Part shown: piece after piece, positions 43,105 to 50,917 of the stretch
Layout of the letters: every line of letters begins with the position of its first letter
Position numbering within the stretch: position 1 is the stretch's first letter
Assembly: GCA_017429475.1 (NCBI GenBank)
Contig: JAFROX010000014.1
Span: 1-50,917 of the forward strand
DNA from: Bacteroidales bacterium
GTDB taxonomy: Bacteria > Bacteroidota > Bacteroidia > Bacteroidales > UBA932
Direction: 5' to 3'
DNA length: 50,917 nucleotides
Made by a program: the position numbers and the translations under genes
Notes under the pieces: model-generated
The model's input: the letters and a program-made list of their open reading frames with translations, nothing else
Database searches by the model: none
Told to the model about the DNA's origin: nothing

Positions 43105-44574
43105 CTACCTGATATTGTCCAGCACATCGAGAAGCAGATCCCAGAACTTGTCGAGAGAAGCCAGCTCCAGTTTCTCACCGGGTGCGTGCACTCCTCTCAG
43201 AGTCGGTCCGAAGGAAATCATATCCAGATGGGGATATTTGTCAAGGAACAGTCCGCACTCCAGTCCTGCGTGGATAGAGCGGACTATCGGCTCCACGCCG
43301 AACAGACGCCTGTATGAATTGCGAGAAACCTCTAGGATGTGTGATTCCATCTTGGGTTTCCATCCAGGGTAGCGCGATTCGTGGGTAACCATCGCTCCTG
43401 CAAGGTCGAATGTCGCCTCGACACGCTGGGCAGCCCATTCTCTTGCAGAATTGATGCAGCTGCGCTGGCTTGTGGCGACAGTTATGCATTTTTCTCCGTA
43501 AAGGTCGGCGAGTTCTTCGTCGGCAGTCTTGCCCATATGGACTGACGCCAGGTTGCTGGAAGTCTCCACGATTCCCTTCAGTTCGGCGCTCATCGCAAGC
43601 ACTCCGTTGGGCACTGCAACCATAGCCTCGATAAGGTCCGATGCAACATCGTGGTCGATGATGCCTGTTTCCCAGGATGAAGGCGTTGCATAGGCGTGCA
43701 TTCCCGGATCGGTCAGGGCATATTCGTCCTTGATCTCAGCCGCAAAGCGGTCGAAAATCTCCATTATACCGCCTTTTGAGATGGGATCGAATGCAAGCAC
43801 GGCAGAGCAGTCGCGGGGGATTGCATTGCGCTTGCCGCCGCCGTCGATGCTGCAGAGCTCCACGTCCTCGAAGTCGATGACCTGATGGAGGAAACGTGCG
43901 AGAAGGCTCAGGGCGTTGGCCCTGCCCTTGTCGATATCGTCACCGCTGTGGCCGCCGATACCGCCTTCTACGGTGAACTGAACGAACTCTTTCTCGCCTT
44001 CGAGTTGGCTTTCGTCATAGAAGAACGTGGCAGTGGTGTTGATGCCGCCCGCACAGCCGATGAACAACTGGCCCTCATCCTCAGAATCGAGGTTCACGAG
44101 TATATTGCCCTCCAGGAAGCCGGGCTGCAGCCCGAACGCTCCGTCCATTCCGGTCTCTTCCGAAGCGGTGAAAAGGCACTCCAGCCTGCCGTACTTGAGC
44201 GTCGGGTCGTCGAGGATGGCAAGTTCGGATGCGATGCCTATGCCGCAGTCGGCGCCGAGGGTGGTGTTGTCAGCCACCATCCAGCCGTCGCGGATTTCAT
44301 ATTTGATGGGATCCTTAGCAAAGTCGTGCTCGTAGCCCTTGACTTTCTCGCATACCATATCGAGATGGCTCTGAAGAATCACGGTGGGACGGTCCTCGCA
44401 GCCTTTTGCGGCGGGTTTTATGATGAGGACGTTGCCGGCCTCGTCGGTCTTGCATTCAAGTTTGCGGTCTGCAGCGAATTTCTGCAGATAAGCACGTATA
44501 TGCTCTTCGTGGCCTGACTCCCGAGGGATGCAGACTATCTCGCGGAAGAAGGCTAAAACCTTGTCTGATTTCAT
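43105..44574 (-). CDS. pepD: aminoacyl-histidine dipeptidase (M20 family)
   Basis: Cytosolic zinc dipeptidase of the PepD/M20C type, 489 residues. The metal-binding stretches are VILQSHLDMVCEK and TTLGADCGIGIA, with FTASEETGMDGA holding the general-base glutamate pair and FGPTLRGVHAPGE the late histidine. A dimerisation domain lies in the middle (about 195-385). It sits between dnaA (12 bases) and rpe (4 bases) on the same strand. Confidence 0.93.
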   Translation of the reverse strand: MKSDKVLAFFREIVCIPRESGHEEHIRAYLQKFAADRKLECKTDEAGNVLIIKPAAKGCEDRPTVILQSHLDMVCEKVKGYEHDFAKDPIKYEIRDGWMVADNTTLGADCGIGIASELAILDDPTLKYGRLECLFTASEETGMDGAFGLQPGFLEGNILVNLDSEDEGQLFIGCAGGINTTATFFYDESQLEGEKEFVQFTVEGGIGGHSGDDIDKGRANALSLLARFLHQVIDFEDVELCSIDGGGKRNAIPRDCSAVLAFDPISKGGIMEIFDRFAAEIKDEYALTDPGMHAYATPSSWETGIIDHDVASDLIEAMVAVPNGVLAMSAELKGIVETSSNLASVHMGKTADEELADLYGEKCITVATSQRSCINSAREWAAQRVEATFDLAGAMVTHESRYPGWKPKMESHILEVSRNSYRRLFGVEPIVRSIHAGLECGLFLDKYPHLDMISFGPTLRGVHAPGEKLELASLDKFWDLLLDVLDNIR

Positions 44575-44586
44575 ATTTTTGGATTG

Positions 44587-46002
44587 TTAGTTCGTAACCA
44601 GCATCTTCTCGATATCGCTGACGTACTGTCTGAAGGTACGGTCGGTATCGATGAGGTCGCAAACGGTGTTGCAGGCGTGGAGGACTGTAGCGTGGTCCTT
44701 GCCTCCTATCTGCGCGCCGATCGATGCGAGAGAGACTTTGGTGAGATTGCGGCTCAGATACATCGCTATCTGGCGGGCCTGGACTATCTCCCTCTTGCGG
44801 GTCTTGGCGAGGATTGCGTCGTGGGGAAGATTGAAATAATCGCAGACGACATCCTGTATCCTTGAAATCGTGATCTCGTTCTGACCGTCGGTCACTATCT
44901 TTTCAATAAGCTCCTGGGCGAGCTCGAGGGTCATGTTGCGCTTGGCGAACGTGGCCTGTGCGATAAGGGTCAGCAGTGTGCCTTCCAGCTCGCGGATGTT
45001 CGACTTCACCTTGCGGGCGATGAACTCCAGAACTTCGTCGGGAACCACGGCACCTTCGCGGAAGCTCTTGTGCTTGAGAATAGCGAGCCTTGTCTCGTAT
45101 GACGGAGCCAGAAGCTCAACAGAAAGGCCCCATTTGAAGCGCGACAGAAGCCTCTGCTCGAGACCCTGAAGCTCAACGGGAGGGCAGTCTGACGTCAGCA
45201 CAAGCTGCTTGCCGCTCTGATGCAGATAGTTGAAAATCTGGAAGAAGGCATTCTGGGTGCCCTTCTTCTCAGAAAACTCGTGAACATCGTCGATGATGAG
45301 AACGTCCACGGACTGATAGTATCTCAGGAAGTCAACGAGGTTGTTGTTCAGACCGACAGCGTTCATAAACTGGGTCTGGAAACGGTTGGCGCTGACATAG
45401 AGGACTATCTTGTCGGGATACTTCTCCTTGATGGCGATGCCGATGGCCTGTGCGAGGTGGGTCTTTCCAAGACCGGGACCTCCGTAAATGAAAAGGGGAT
45501 TGAAAGCGGTCTTGCCGGGTTTGTCGGCGATGCTCAGACCGGCGGAGCGGCCGAAGCGGTTGCACTCCCCTTCTATGAAATTCTCAAATGTGTATGCGGG
45601 ATTGAGGTGCGAATCGATGCGGACCTTCTTCAGTCCGGGAATCAGATAGGGATTGCCGTTGTACTTCAGCGAATCTCCGGCAAGGCTGATCTCGTTGTTC
45701 TCGAGAATCTTGCGGTCCTGCTCGGGAGCGACGAGCACGCTGTCACCCACGATGCGGACATTGTAGATGAGGCGCGCGCCTTCGCCGAGCACTCTGTGAA
45801 GAACCAGACGGATGAGGTCGATGTAGTTATCCTCCATATGCTTGCGCACATAATCTGAAGGCACTTCGATAGTGAGAGCCTTGTCCTTGAGCCGGACAGC
45901 TTTCACTGGTGCGAACCAAGTCCTGTAATTCACCTCGGAGATGTTGTCCTTGATGATCTCAAGACAGTTGTTCCAAACCGATACCGGATCCAATTCTTTC
46001 AT
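44587..46002 (-). CDS. dnaA: chromosomal replication initiator DnaA
   Basis: AAA+ protein that binds and opens the replication origin. Domain I begins at MKELDPVSVWNNCLEII. The AAA module has Walker A GGPGLGKTH and Walker B VLIIDDVHEF. Domain IV ends with the DnaA-box-binding signature DHATVLHACNTV. I chose the ATG at 46002 (471 residues), which matches the usual N-terminus; the longer frame opens only with TTG. A 245-base AT-rich gap lies upstream. It is transcribed leftward, followed by pepD and rpe. Confidence 0.96.
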   Translation of the reverse strand: MKELDPVSVWNNCLEIIKDNISEVNYRTWFAPVKAVRLKDKALTIEVPSDYVRKHMEDNYIDLIRLVLHRVLGEGARLIYNVRIVGDSVLVAPEQDRKILENNEISLAGDSLKYNGNPYLIPGLKKVRIDSHLNPAYTFENFIEGECNRFGRSAGLSIADKPGKTAFNPLFIYGGPGLGKTHLAQAIGIAIKEKYPDKIVLYVSANRFQTQFMNAVGLNNNLVDFLRYYQSVDVLIIDDVHEFSEKKGTQNAFFQIFNYLHQSGKQLVLTSDCPPVELQGLEQRLLSRFKWGLSVELLAPSYETRLAILKHKSFREGAVVPDEVLEFIARKVKSNIRELEGTLLTLIAQATFAKRNMTLELAQELIEKIVTDGQNEITISRIQDVVCDYFNLPHDAILAKTRKREIVQARQIAMYLSRNLTKVSLASIGAQIGGKDHATVLHACNTVCDLIDTDRTFRQYVSDIEKMLVTN

Positions 46003-46247
46003 ATAAAAATTCGCGGAGATTCGAAGCGTTCTTGCGCTCCCTTGACGCAATACAAAATTGGGTAAAAAAAAGTTATAAAAAAATTAATTTTCTATTGGAT
46101 TTTTCAATTCTTCTATAACTCCCTAATTTTCACCAAGATATTTTTGAAAATTTATTATCCGCTGATAATCAACATTTTAACAAATGCGCAATTGCTATCT
46201 CATTGAATATACATCGGTTGCACGGTGTAAAAAAATTAACAACTTTT
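46003..46247. other. AT-rich intergenic region upstream of dnaA, candidate replication origin
   Basis: A 245-base gene-free stretch, very AT-rich from about 46050 to 46200. It contains the 14-base near-palindrome TTATCCGCTGATAA (46155-46168), whose arms resemble half DnaA boxes, and TAATCAACA nearby. I found no perfect TTATCCACA box here. It lies close to the switch in gene direction at about 47.4 kb. The dnaA promoter must also lie here, but I cannot place it firmly. Confidence 0.45.
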
Positions 46248-47402
46248 TCAACGGACTTTTTCGGCTTTGCCAGCCTCGATTTTTACGACAAATGCGTCCT
46301 TGAATTTCGCCCTCACAGAAGAAAGCGCCGCCTGTGCTTCCTGGGCCGTTTTATAGTTGCCGGTGGTGTACTTGAAGATGCTGCCGGCAGGGAATTTTCC
46401 GATCTGTTTGAGCCCTTTGAATTCGCTTGCGTTTGAAGAAAGATTTCTCGACACCGCAAAAATCTGGATGGCATAGTATGGGCTGTCGGCCGAAGCCTCC
46501 GCAGCTGCCGGTTCGTCCTTCACGGCAGGTTCATTTTTGACTGCGGGCTCCTCTTTCTGCACAACGGGAGGCTGGACAGAGGGAACATCCGAAACGGTAC
46601 CGTCATACTGCTCCTTGAACTCCTTGAATGCTGCGAAGAGACGGCTTGCGAGCTGAGTGCGTTTTTCCTTGGAGGCCAGCGTATTGCGGTCCGACTTGTT
46701 GGTTATGAAACCCATTTCCACAAGCACAGAAGGCATAGTCGTCCGCCACAGCACGAGCAGCGCACCCTGCTTTATACCCCTGTTTGTCGAAATGGGGCCT
46801 TTGCTGAGCTGCTTCTGGCAAAGTTCGGCCATCTTGAGGCTCTGCTCGAAATATGCGTTCTGCATCAGGTTGAAGAAAATCGCAGACTCAGGATTGTTGG
46901 GATCGTAACCCTGATATTTAGTTGTATAGTCGTCCTCCATCAGGATCACGGAGTTCTCGCGCTTGGTAACCTCCATATTGGAATCGCTCTTGCTCATTCC
47001 CATCACATAGGTTTCGCAGCCGCTGGGAGCGGTCTTGTTCTTGGGAACGGAATTGCAGTGCAGTGAAATGAACAGGTCCGCGTGGTTCTTGTTGGCGATG
47101 TCGGCCCTTGTGTTCAAGGGGATGAAGACATCCTTGTCCCTTGTGTAGATGACTTTTACATCGGGATATGCATCCTTTATCATCTTGCCCAGGATAAGGG
47201 CCACGTCAAGCACGACAGACTTCTCGGTGAGCTTGCCGTCGAGCGATATCGCGCCCGGATCGTTGCCTCCGTGACCGGGGTCCAGGACCACCGTCCTCAG
47301 TGCGACTCCGGAGTCCTGCGCCGATGCGGAATAGCTTGCAGACAACGAAGCAGCCGTTATTGCCAGAATGCACAATAAGGTTATAAACGGCTGTTTTGGC
47401 AT
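46248..47402 (-). CDS. N-acetylmuramoyl-L-alanine amidase with SPOR domain
   Basis: Secreted zinc amidase that removes stem peptides from peptidoglycan during cell separation. A signal peptide (to about residue 28) precedes an Amidase_3 domain with VVLDPGHGGNDPGA (His44), Glu60, SLHCNS and VEMGFITN. A Pro/Glu/Ala-rich linker (about 262-300) leads to a C-terminal SPOR domain (about 305-384), which usually binds denuded glycan at the division site. At 384 residues it is complete. It diverges from the LptD-like gene. Confidence 0.92.
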   Translation of the reverse strand: MPKQPFITLLCILAITAASLSASYSASAQDSGVALRTVVLDPGHGGNDPGAISLDGKLTEKSVVLDVALILGKMIKDAYPDVKVIYTRDKDVFIPLNTRADIANKNHADLFISLHCNSVPKNKTAPSGCETYVMGMSKSDSNMEVTKRENSVILMEDDYTTKYQGYDPNNPESAIFFNLMQNAYFEQSLKMAELCQKQLSKGPISTNRGIKQGALLVLWRTTMPSVLVEMGFITNKSDRNTLASKEKRTQLASRLFAAFKEFKEQYDGTVSDVPSVQPPVVQKEEPAVKNEPAVKDEPAAAEASADSPYYAIQIFAVSRNLSSNASEFKGLKQIGKFPAGSIFKYTTGNYKTAQEAQAALSSVRAKFKDAFVVKIEAGKAEKVR

Positions 47403-47421
47403 ATTAGTTGCGGATTTTTAC

Positions 47422-47445
47422 TACCTTTGTACTTTTGCAAATATA
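47422..47445. promoter_or_regulatory. divergent promoter elements between the amidase and LptD-like genes
   Basis: A plus-strand TACCTTTG (47422-47429) can serve the LptD-like gene, and a minus-strand TATATTTG (47445-47438) can serve the amidase. Both fit TAnnTTTG. The -33 elements are not clear. The two sites sit within 24 bases, so the two envelope genes share a compact control region. Confidence 0.55.
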
Positions 47446-47456
47446 GCGATTTTTTT

Positions 47457-50189
47457 GTGAGAATTTCGAGGTTCATCGTATTATTCGCCTCTCTTGTTGC
47501 ACTTTGCTGCTTCTCGCAGGCCCACGCACAGAGCCTGCCCGACAGCGTCTCGGTAGCAAGAGACAGCGTCATTGCAGAAGCCGCAGGCATCCAGGCAGCG
47601 GCTGACAGCAGTTCGGCATATGTCGACAGCCTCGGAAGACCCATCATTGATCCCGGTCTTTCAGAATACGTGCCAGACCAGATCGACTCCATCCCTGTCG
47701 TCAAGAGTACGCTGGAGCGTCCTGCTTTTTCTTCAGCCAGGGATTCCGTGATCGAAGACATGCGCGAAGGGCGCAACATCATATATTATTATGGTGACGT
47801 TTCAGTCACCTACGGCGACATTGCCATCACCTCCGACTATATGGCCTACGACGTTGACAACAACATCGTCTTCGCCAGGGGTACGAAGGACCCCAACGGG
47901 GAATGGGTAGGACAGCCCAAGATGACAAACGGAGGCAACGAATACACGATGGAGGAGGTCTACTACAACTTCAACTCCAAGAAGGCCAAGATCAAGAATA
48001 TGATCACGAACCAGAAGGAGGGCGAACTCCGCGGCGAGAACCTCAAGATGCTTCCCGACGAATCCATCAACATAGCCGGCGGCGTTTACACTGTCTGTGA
48101 CGCCGAACATCCGCATTATTATATGAAGATGACCGCCGCCAAGATCACCAGCGGTTCGAAGAAAACCGTTTTCGGCCCGGCATATGTGGTTGTGGAAGAC
48201 GTGCCGCTGCCTATCGTGCTGCCATTCGGTTTCGTCCCCGAGATGCCCGAAAGGGCCAGCGGAATCCTTATTCCTACTTTCGGAGAAGAGAACGCCCGCG
48301 GTCTGTATATGCGCGGTCTGGGCTACTATTTCGTTGTCGGAGACCACTTTGACGTGTCCCTCTCCGGCGACGTATATTCATACGGTTCCTGGGCAAGCCA
48401 ATTCACCACCCGCTATAAGAAAAGGTACGCTTTCGACGGATCTCTCAACCTGAAATATTCCGTCGACATCGTCGGCGAGGCCAACTCGCCCGATTATAAG
48501 GAGTCACGCAACTTCGGCCTCACCTGGTCCCACTCCCAGGACCCCAAGGCCCGTCCCGGAACCACCTTCAGGGCATCTGTCAATTTCTCCAGCCCCAAGA
48601 ACAACACTTACAACTCGACCAGCATAGCAGACGCCGTCCAGAACCAGACCTCGTCTTCAATCTCCTATTCCAAGACCTGGTCGTTCGGAAGTTTCTCGGT
48701 GAATGCCCTGCACAGCCAGAACTCAAGGGACAGTTCATACTCCATAACCTTCCCTAACTTCACCTTCAACGTCAACAGGTTCTATCCCTTCAAGCGAAAG
48801 GTAAGAGTTGGAAAAGAGAGGATATACGAGCAGATTTCGCTGAGTTACAACACCACCTTGCAGAACAAGATCGCATTCAAGGCCAGCGAGGTACACGACC
48901 CCGGACTCATCAACAAGATGAGCAACGGCATGACCCACAGTTTTTCAATAGGACTGCCGCAGTTCACACTGTTCAAATACTTCAACTTCTCCCCCTCCAT
49001 CTCCTACGGAATGAACTGGTATTTCAGGGAGAATATCCGCTCATATGACCCTGAGGCCAATAAGGTAGTCAGCCAGATGACCGATCTCTTCAGCGCATTC
49101 GGAATCTCCCAGAACTACTCCGGAGGCATCTCGATGAGCACCCGCATCTACGGTATGTTCAACTTCAACCCCAAGGGCAAGCTTCAGGCCATCCGCCATA
49201 TGATAACCCCGAGCTTCAGCTTCTCGTTCAAGCCTGAGCTTGGAACACCTGCTAACGGATACACGACTCTTGAATACATCAACTCAAAGGGAGAGAAAGT
49301 GGTGGAGGAATACAACAAATACAGCGGAATGCTCTACTCTCCGCCCGGCAAGGGAAAGGCCGCTTCCCTCAACTTCTCGTTCGGTAACAACCTGGAGGCC
49401 AAGATAAAGGACCCCACGGATTCCACCGGTGTGAAGACCACCAAGATCAAACTGATCGACCAGTTGAACCTGAACGGTTCGTATAACTTCCTCGCCGACT
49501 CCCTCAAGCTGTCGACCATATCCATCTCTGCTTCGACCACGGTCTTCGGCAAGCTTGGCATCAACGGCAACATGACCCTCGACCCTTATGCGGTAAATGA
49601 AAGAGGAGTCCGCATCAACACCTTCAACATCATAAAGGAGAAAGGATTCAGAATCGCAAGGCTCACCAACGCCAGTGCCTCCCTCTCCTATTCTTTCAGC
49701 GGCGAAGGACACATCGACGGCAACGAAGGCGCGGACGAAGCCGACCCCAACAGCTCACCGGACTACTACAGGGTCTACTATCATCCGGTTACCGGCGAAT
49801 ACATACCCGGAGGTTGGCTTTACTACCTCAACCCCACTTCGCCCTGGTCAGTCAACCTCAACGCGAACTTCGCATATACAGCAGCGTACAAGAACGTAAA
49901 CGGAATGATGCAGAAAGTCAACAACTTCACCAGCACCATCAGCGCTTCTGCGCAACTGAGGCTGACCAAGTCCCTGAACTTCTCCATCAACACCGGTTTC
50001 GACCTTACGAAGATGGCGCTGACCACCACCCAGTTGAGCGCCACATACGACCTGCACTGCTTCAACATCTCAGTATCCTGGGTACCTCAGGGAACTTGGG
50101 AAAGCTGGAGCTTCCGCATAGCGGCAAACGCATCCGCCCTGTCCGACTTGCTGCAGTTCAAGAAGGCGTCCAGCTACTGGGACAACTAG
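47457..50189 (+). CDS. lptD: LptD-like outer membrane LPS assembly protein
   Basis: Large outer membrane protein of 910 residues. A signal peptide (MRISRFIVLFASLVALCCFS) is followed by an OstA-like beta-jellyroll region (about 95-235, with IIYYYGDVSVTYGDI and repeated YxxN-type strands) and then a long barrel domain rich in alternating aromatic strands up to the end. Family members insert lipopolysaccharide into the outer leaflet. I chose the GTG at 47457 because it begins the signal peptide; the frame upstream offers only a TTG. rho follows after 117 bases with its own promoter. Confidence 0.85.
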   Translation: MRISRFIVLFASLVALCCFSQAHAQSLPDSVSVARDSVIAEAAGIQAAADSSSAYVDSLGRPIIDPGLSEYVPDQIDSIPVVKSTLERPAFSSARDSVIEDMREGRNIIYYYGDVSVTYGDIAITSDYMAYDVDNNIVFARGTKDPNGEWVGQPKMTNGGNEYTMEEVYYNFNSKKAKIKNMITNQKEGELRGENLKMLPDESINIAGGVYTVCDAEHPHYYMKMTAAKITSGSKKTVFGPAYVVVEDVPLPIVLPFGFVPEMPERASGILIPTFGEENARGLYMRGLGYYFVVGDHFDVSLSGDVYSYGSWASQFTTRYKKRYAFDGSLNLKYSVDIVGEANSPDYKESRNFGLTWSHSQDPKARPGTTFRASVNFSSPKNNTYNSTSIADAVQNQTSSSISYSKTWSFGSFSVNALHSQNSRDSSYSITFPNFTFNVNRFYPFKRKVRVGKERIYEQISLSYNTTLQNKIAFKASEVHDPGLINKMSNGMTHSFSIGLPQFTLFKYFNFSPSISYGMNWYFRENIRSYDPEANKVVSQMTDLFSAFGISQNYSGGISMSTRIYGMFNFNPKGKLQAIRHMITPSFSFSFKPELGTPANGYTTLEYINSKGEKVVEEYNKYSGMLYSPPGKGKAASLNFSFGNNLEAKIKDPTDSTGVKTTKIKLIDQLNLNGSYNFLADSLKLSTISISASTTVFGKLGINGNMTLDPYAVNERGVRINTFNIIKEKGFRIARLTNASASLSYSFSGEGHIDGNEGADEADPNSSPDYYRVYYHPVTGEYIPGGWLYYLNPTSPWSVNLNANFAYTAAYKNVNGMMQKVNNFTSTISASAQLRLTKSLNFSINTGFDLTKMALTTTQLSATYDLHCFNISVSWVPQGTWESWSFRIAANASALSDLLQFKKASSYWDN

Positions 50190-50207
50190 AAATCTGCCCG
50201 GCTGCTG

Positions 50208-50238
50208 TTTGGCATATCCGATTTTAATGCTATATTTG
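50208..50238 (+). promoter_or_regulatory. rho promoter
   Basis: TTTG (50208-50211), exactly 19 bases, then TATATTTG (50231-50238) followed by C. It is the cleanest match to the Bacteroidota consensus in the window and gives a leader of about 65 bases. That leader contains TGCC and GGCA around 50261-50274, which could form a small stem. Confidence 0.8.
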
Positions 50239-50306
50239 CATTGCATTCCACGAAGGAATATGCCGTTTCAGGCATTCTTTCCTTTCCAATCACCAATTAT
50301 TTATTA

Positions 50307-50917
50307 ATGTACGACATTCTCGAATTGAGCGCTAAAAGTCAGGAAGACTTGTACGCCATCGCAAAAGATCTCAATATCAAAAAGCCTGAGAACATCAAGA
50401 AGGAAGACCTCATCTACGTCATCCTCGACGAGCAGGCAATACAAAGCAACGAATCTCCCAAACCCAAGAAGGCCCGTCCCAGGATAGCGAAACCGGCCGC
50501 ACAGAAAGTTGCGGACAGCGCCGCAGCGGAGCCCGCCGTCAAGAGCCAGCCCCTTCCGGAGCCCGAAAGCGCAGCAGAAGCCGCTCCCGCTCCAGCAAAG
50601 AAGAAAGGCGGAAGGCCCAGGAAAGCAGCCGCACAGACTGAAGAGAAAGCCCCCGAAGCAGCAGCTCCGGCCGAGGCGGAGAAGCCTGCAAAGCAGCCCA
50701 GGCAGCCCAAGGCGCAAAAGCCCCAGGAGCAGCAGGAGCAGCAGCCCGCTCAGCAGGCGGCAAAGCCTGCCGACAAGCAGAAAAAGGGCAAACAGCCCAG
50801 GCAGAAAGCCGAGCAGCCCGCCTCAGAACAGGCAAAGGAGCAGCCCCAGGCTCAGCAACAGCCCCAGCAACAACAGCAAAACCAGCAGAACCAGAACCAG
50901 GACCAGAACCAGAACCA
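50307..50917 (+). CDS. rho: transcription termination factor Rho, N-terminal part
   Basis: The first 203 codons of Rho; the gene runs off the right edge. The first 45 residues (MYDILELSAKSQEDLYAIAK, then KKPENIKKEDLIYVILD) are the Rho N-terminal helical domain. They are followed by at least 155 residues of low-complexity sequence rich in Pro, Ala, Lys and Gln, becoming Gln/Asn-rich at the edge. The RNA-binding and ATPase domains lie beyond the window. An inserted disordered region of this kind is known in Bacteroidota Rho proteins. Confidence 0.92.
   Translation, partial: MYDILELSAKSQEDLYAIAKDLNIKKPENIKKEDLIYVILDEQAIQSNESPKPKKARPRIAKPAAQKVADSAAAEPAVKSQPLPEPESAAEAAPAPAKKKGGRPRKAAAQTEEKAPEAAAPAEAEKPAKQPRQPKAQKPQEQQEQQPAQQAAKPADKQKKGKQPRQKAEQPASEQAKEQPQAQQQPQQQQQNQQNQNQDQNQN

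Noticed and set aside
43101-43178. Extended N-terminus of rpe reaching into pepD
   Set aside because: The extra residues are hydrophobic and Trp/Cys-rich, unlike any epimerase, and overlap the coding end of pepD.

Overview
The window looks like a chromosomal, housekeeping-rich segment of a Bacteroidota (Bacteroidales-like) bacterium. The evidence is a set of promoters with the Bacteroidota consensus (TTTG, about 19 bases, TAnnTTTG), a short 286-residue primary sigma factor, a Rho with a long low-complexity insertion, BACON-domain and M64 lipoprotein architecture, a TonB-dependent receptor under a TPP riboswitch, and almost no Shine-Dalgarno sequences. I cannot name the genus. No phage, insertion sequence, CRISPR array or tRNA was seen.

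Left part (1-13.3 kb, nearly all minus strand): the 5' end of a 16S rRNA gene and its promoter; a dihydroorotase and polyprenol-phosphate glycosyltransferase pair; Tex; a ClC chloride channel with an acidic partner protein; the radical SAM protein YgiQ; ArgS; an M3 peptidase lipoprotein; and the primary sigma factor RpoD. Middle (13.3-31.9 kb): an HtrA protease diverging from dnaN, a DnaQ-like exonuclease and a small FAH-like protein; a HI0933-type flavoprotein and MnmA; SRP RNA; cytidine deaminase; a LysM glucosaminidase with MltG; an S41 protease and RNase Z; ribosomal protein S1; CorA; and a tight run TonB receptor, BadF-type sugar kinase, recR, mntP headed by a TPP riboswitch.

Right part (31.9-50.9 kb): a glutaminyl cyclase lipoprotein; a PAP2 acid phosphatase gene interrupted by one in-frame amber codon; RNase P RNA; a 1172-residue lipoprotein that joins five BACON-like repeats, leucine-rich repeats, a thioredoxin fold and an M64 metallopeptidase; the rsfS-ftsH-cdsA-psd membrane operon; birA; rpe-pepD; dnaA with an AT-rich upstream region; a SPOR-domain amidase; an LptD-like protein; and the start of rho. 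Genes left of about 47.4 kb run mainly leftward and those to the right run rightward, which fits a replication origin beside dnaA.

The themes are translation and RNA processing (S1, RNase P, RNase Z, SRP RNA, MnmA, RsfS), replication (DnaA, DnaN) and envelope building (LptD, MltG, amidase, glucosaminidase, CdsA, Psd). The least ordinary elements are the BACON-LRR-Trx-M64 lipoprotein, the TPP-riboswitch transporter operon with its kinase, the interrupted phosphatase, the Pro-Glu tail of FtsH, the Rho insertion and the hairpin in the S1 leader.
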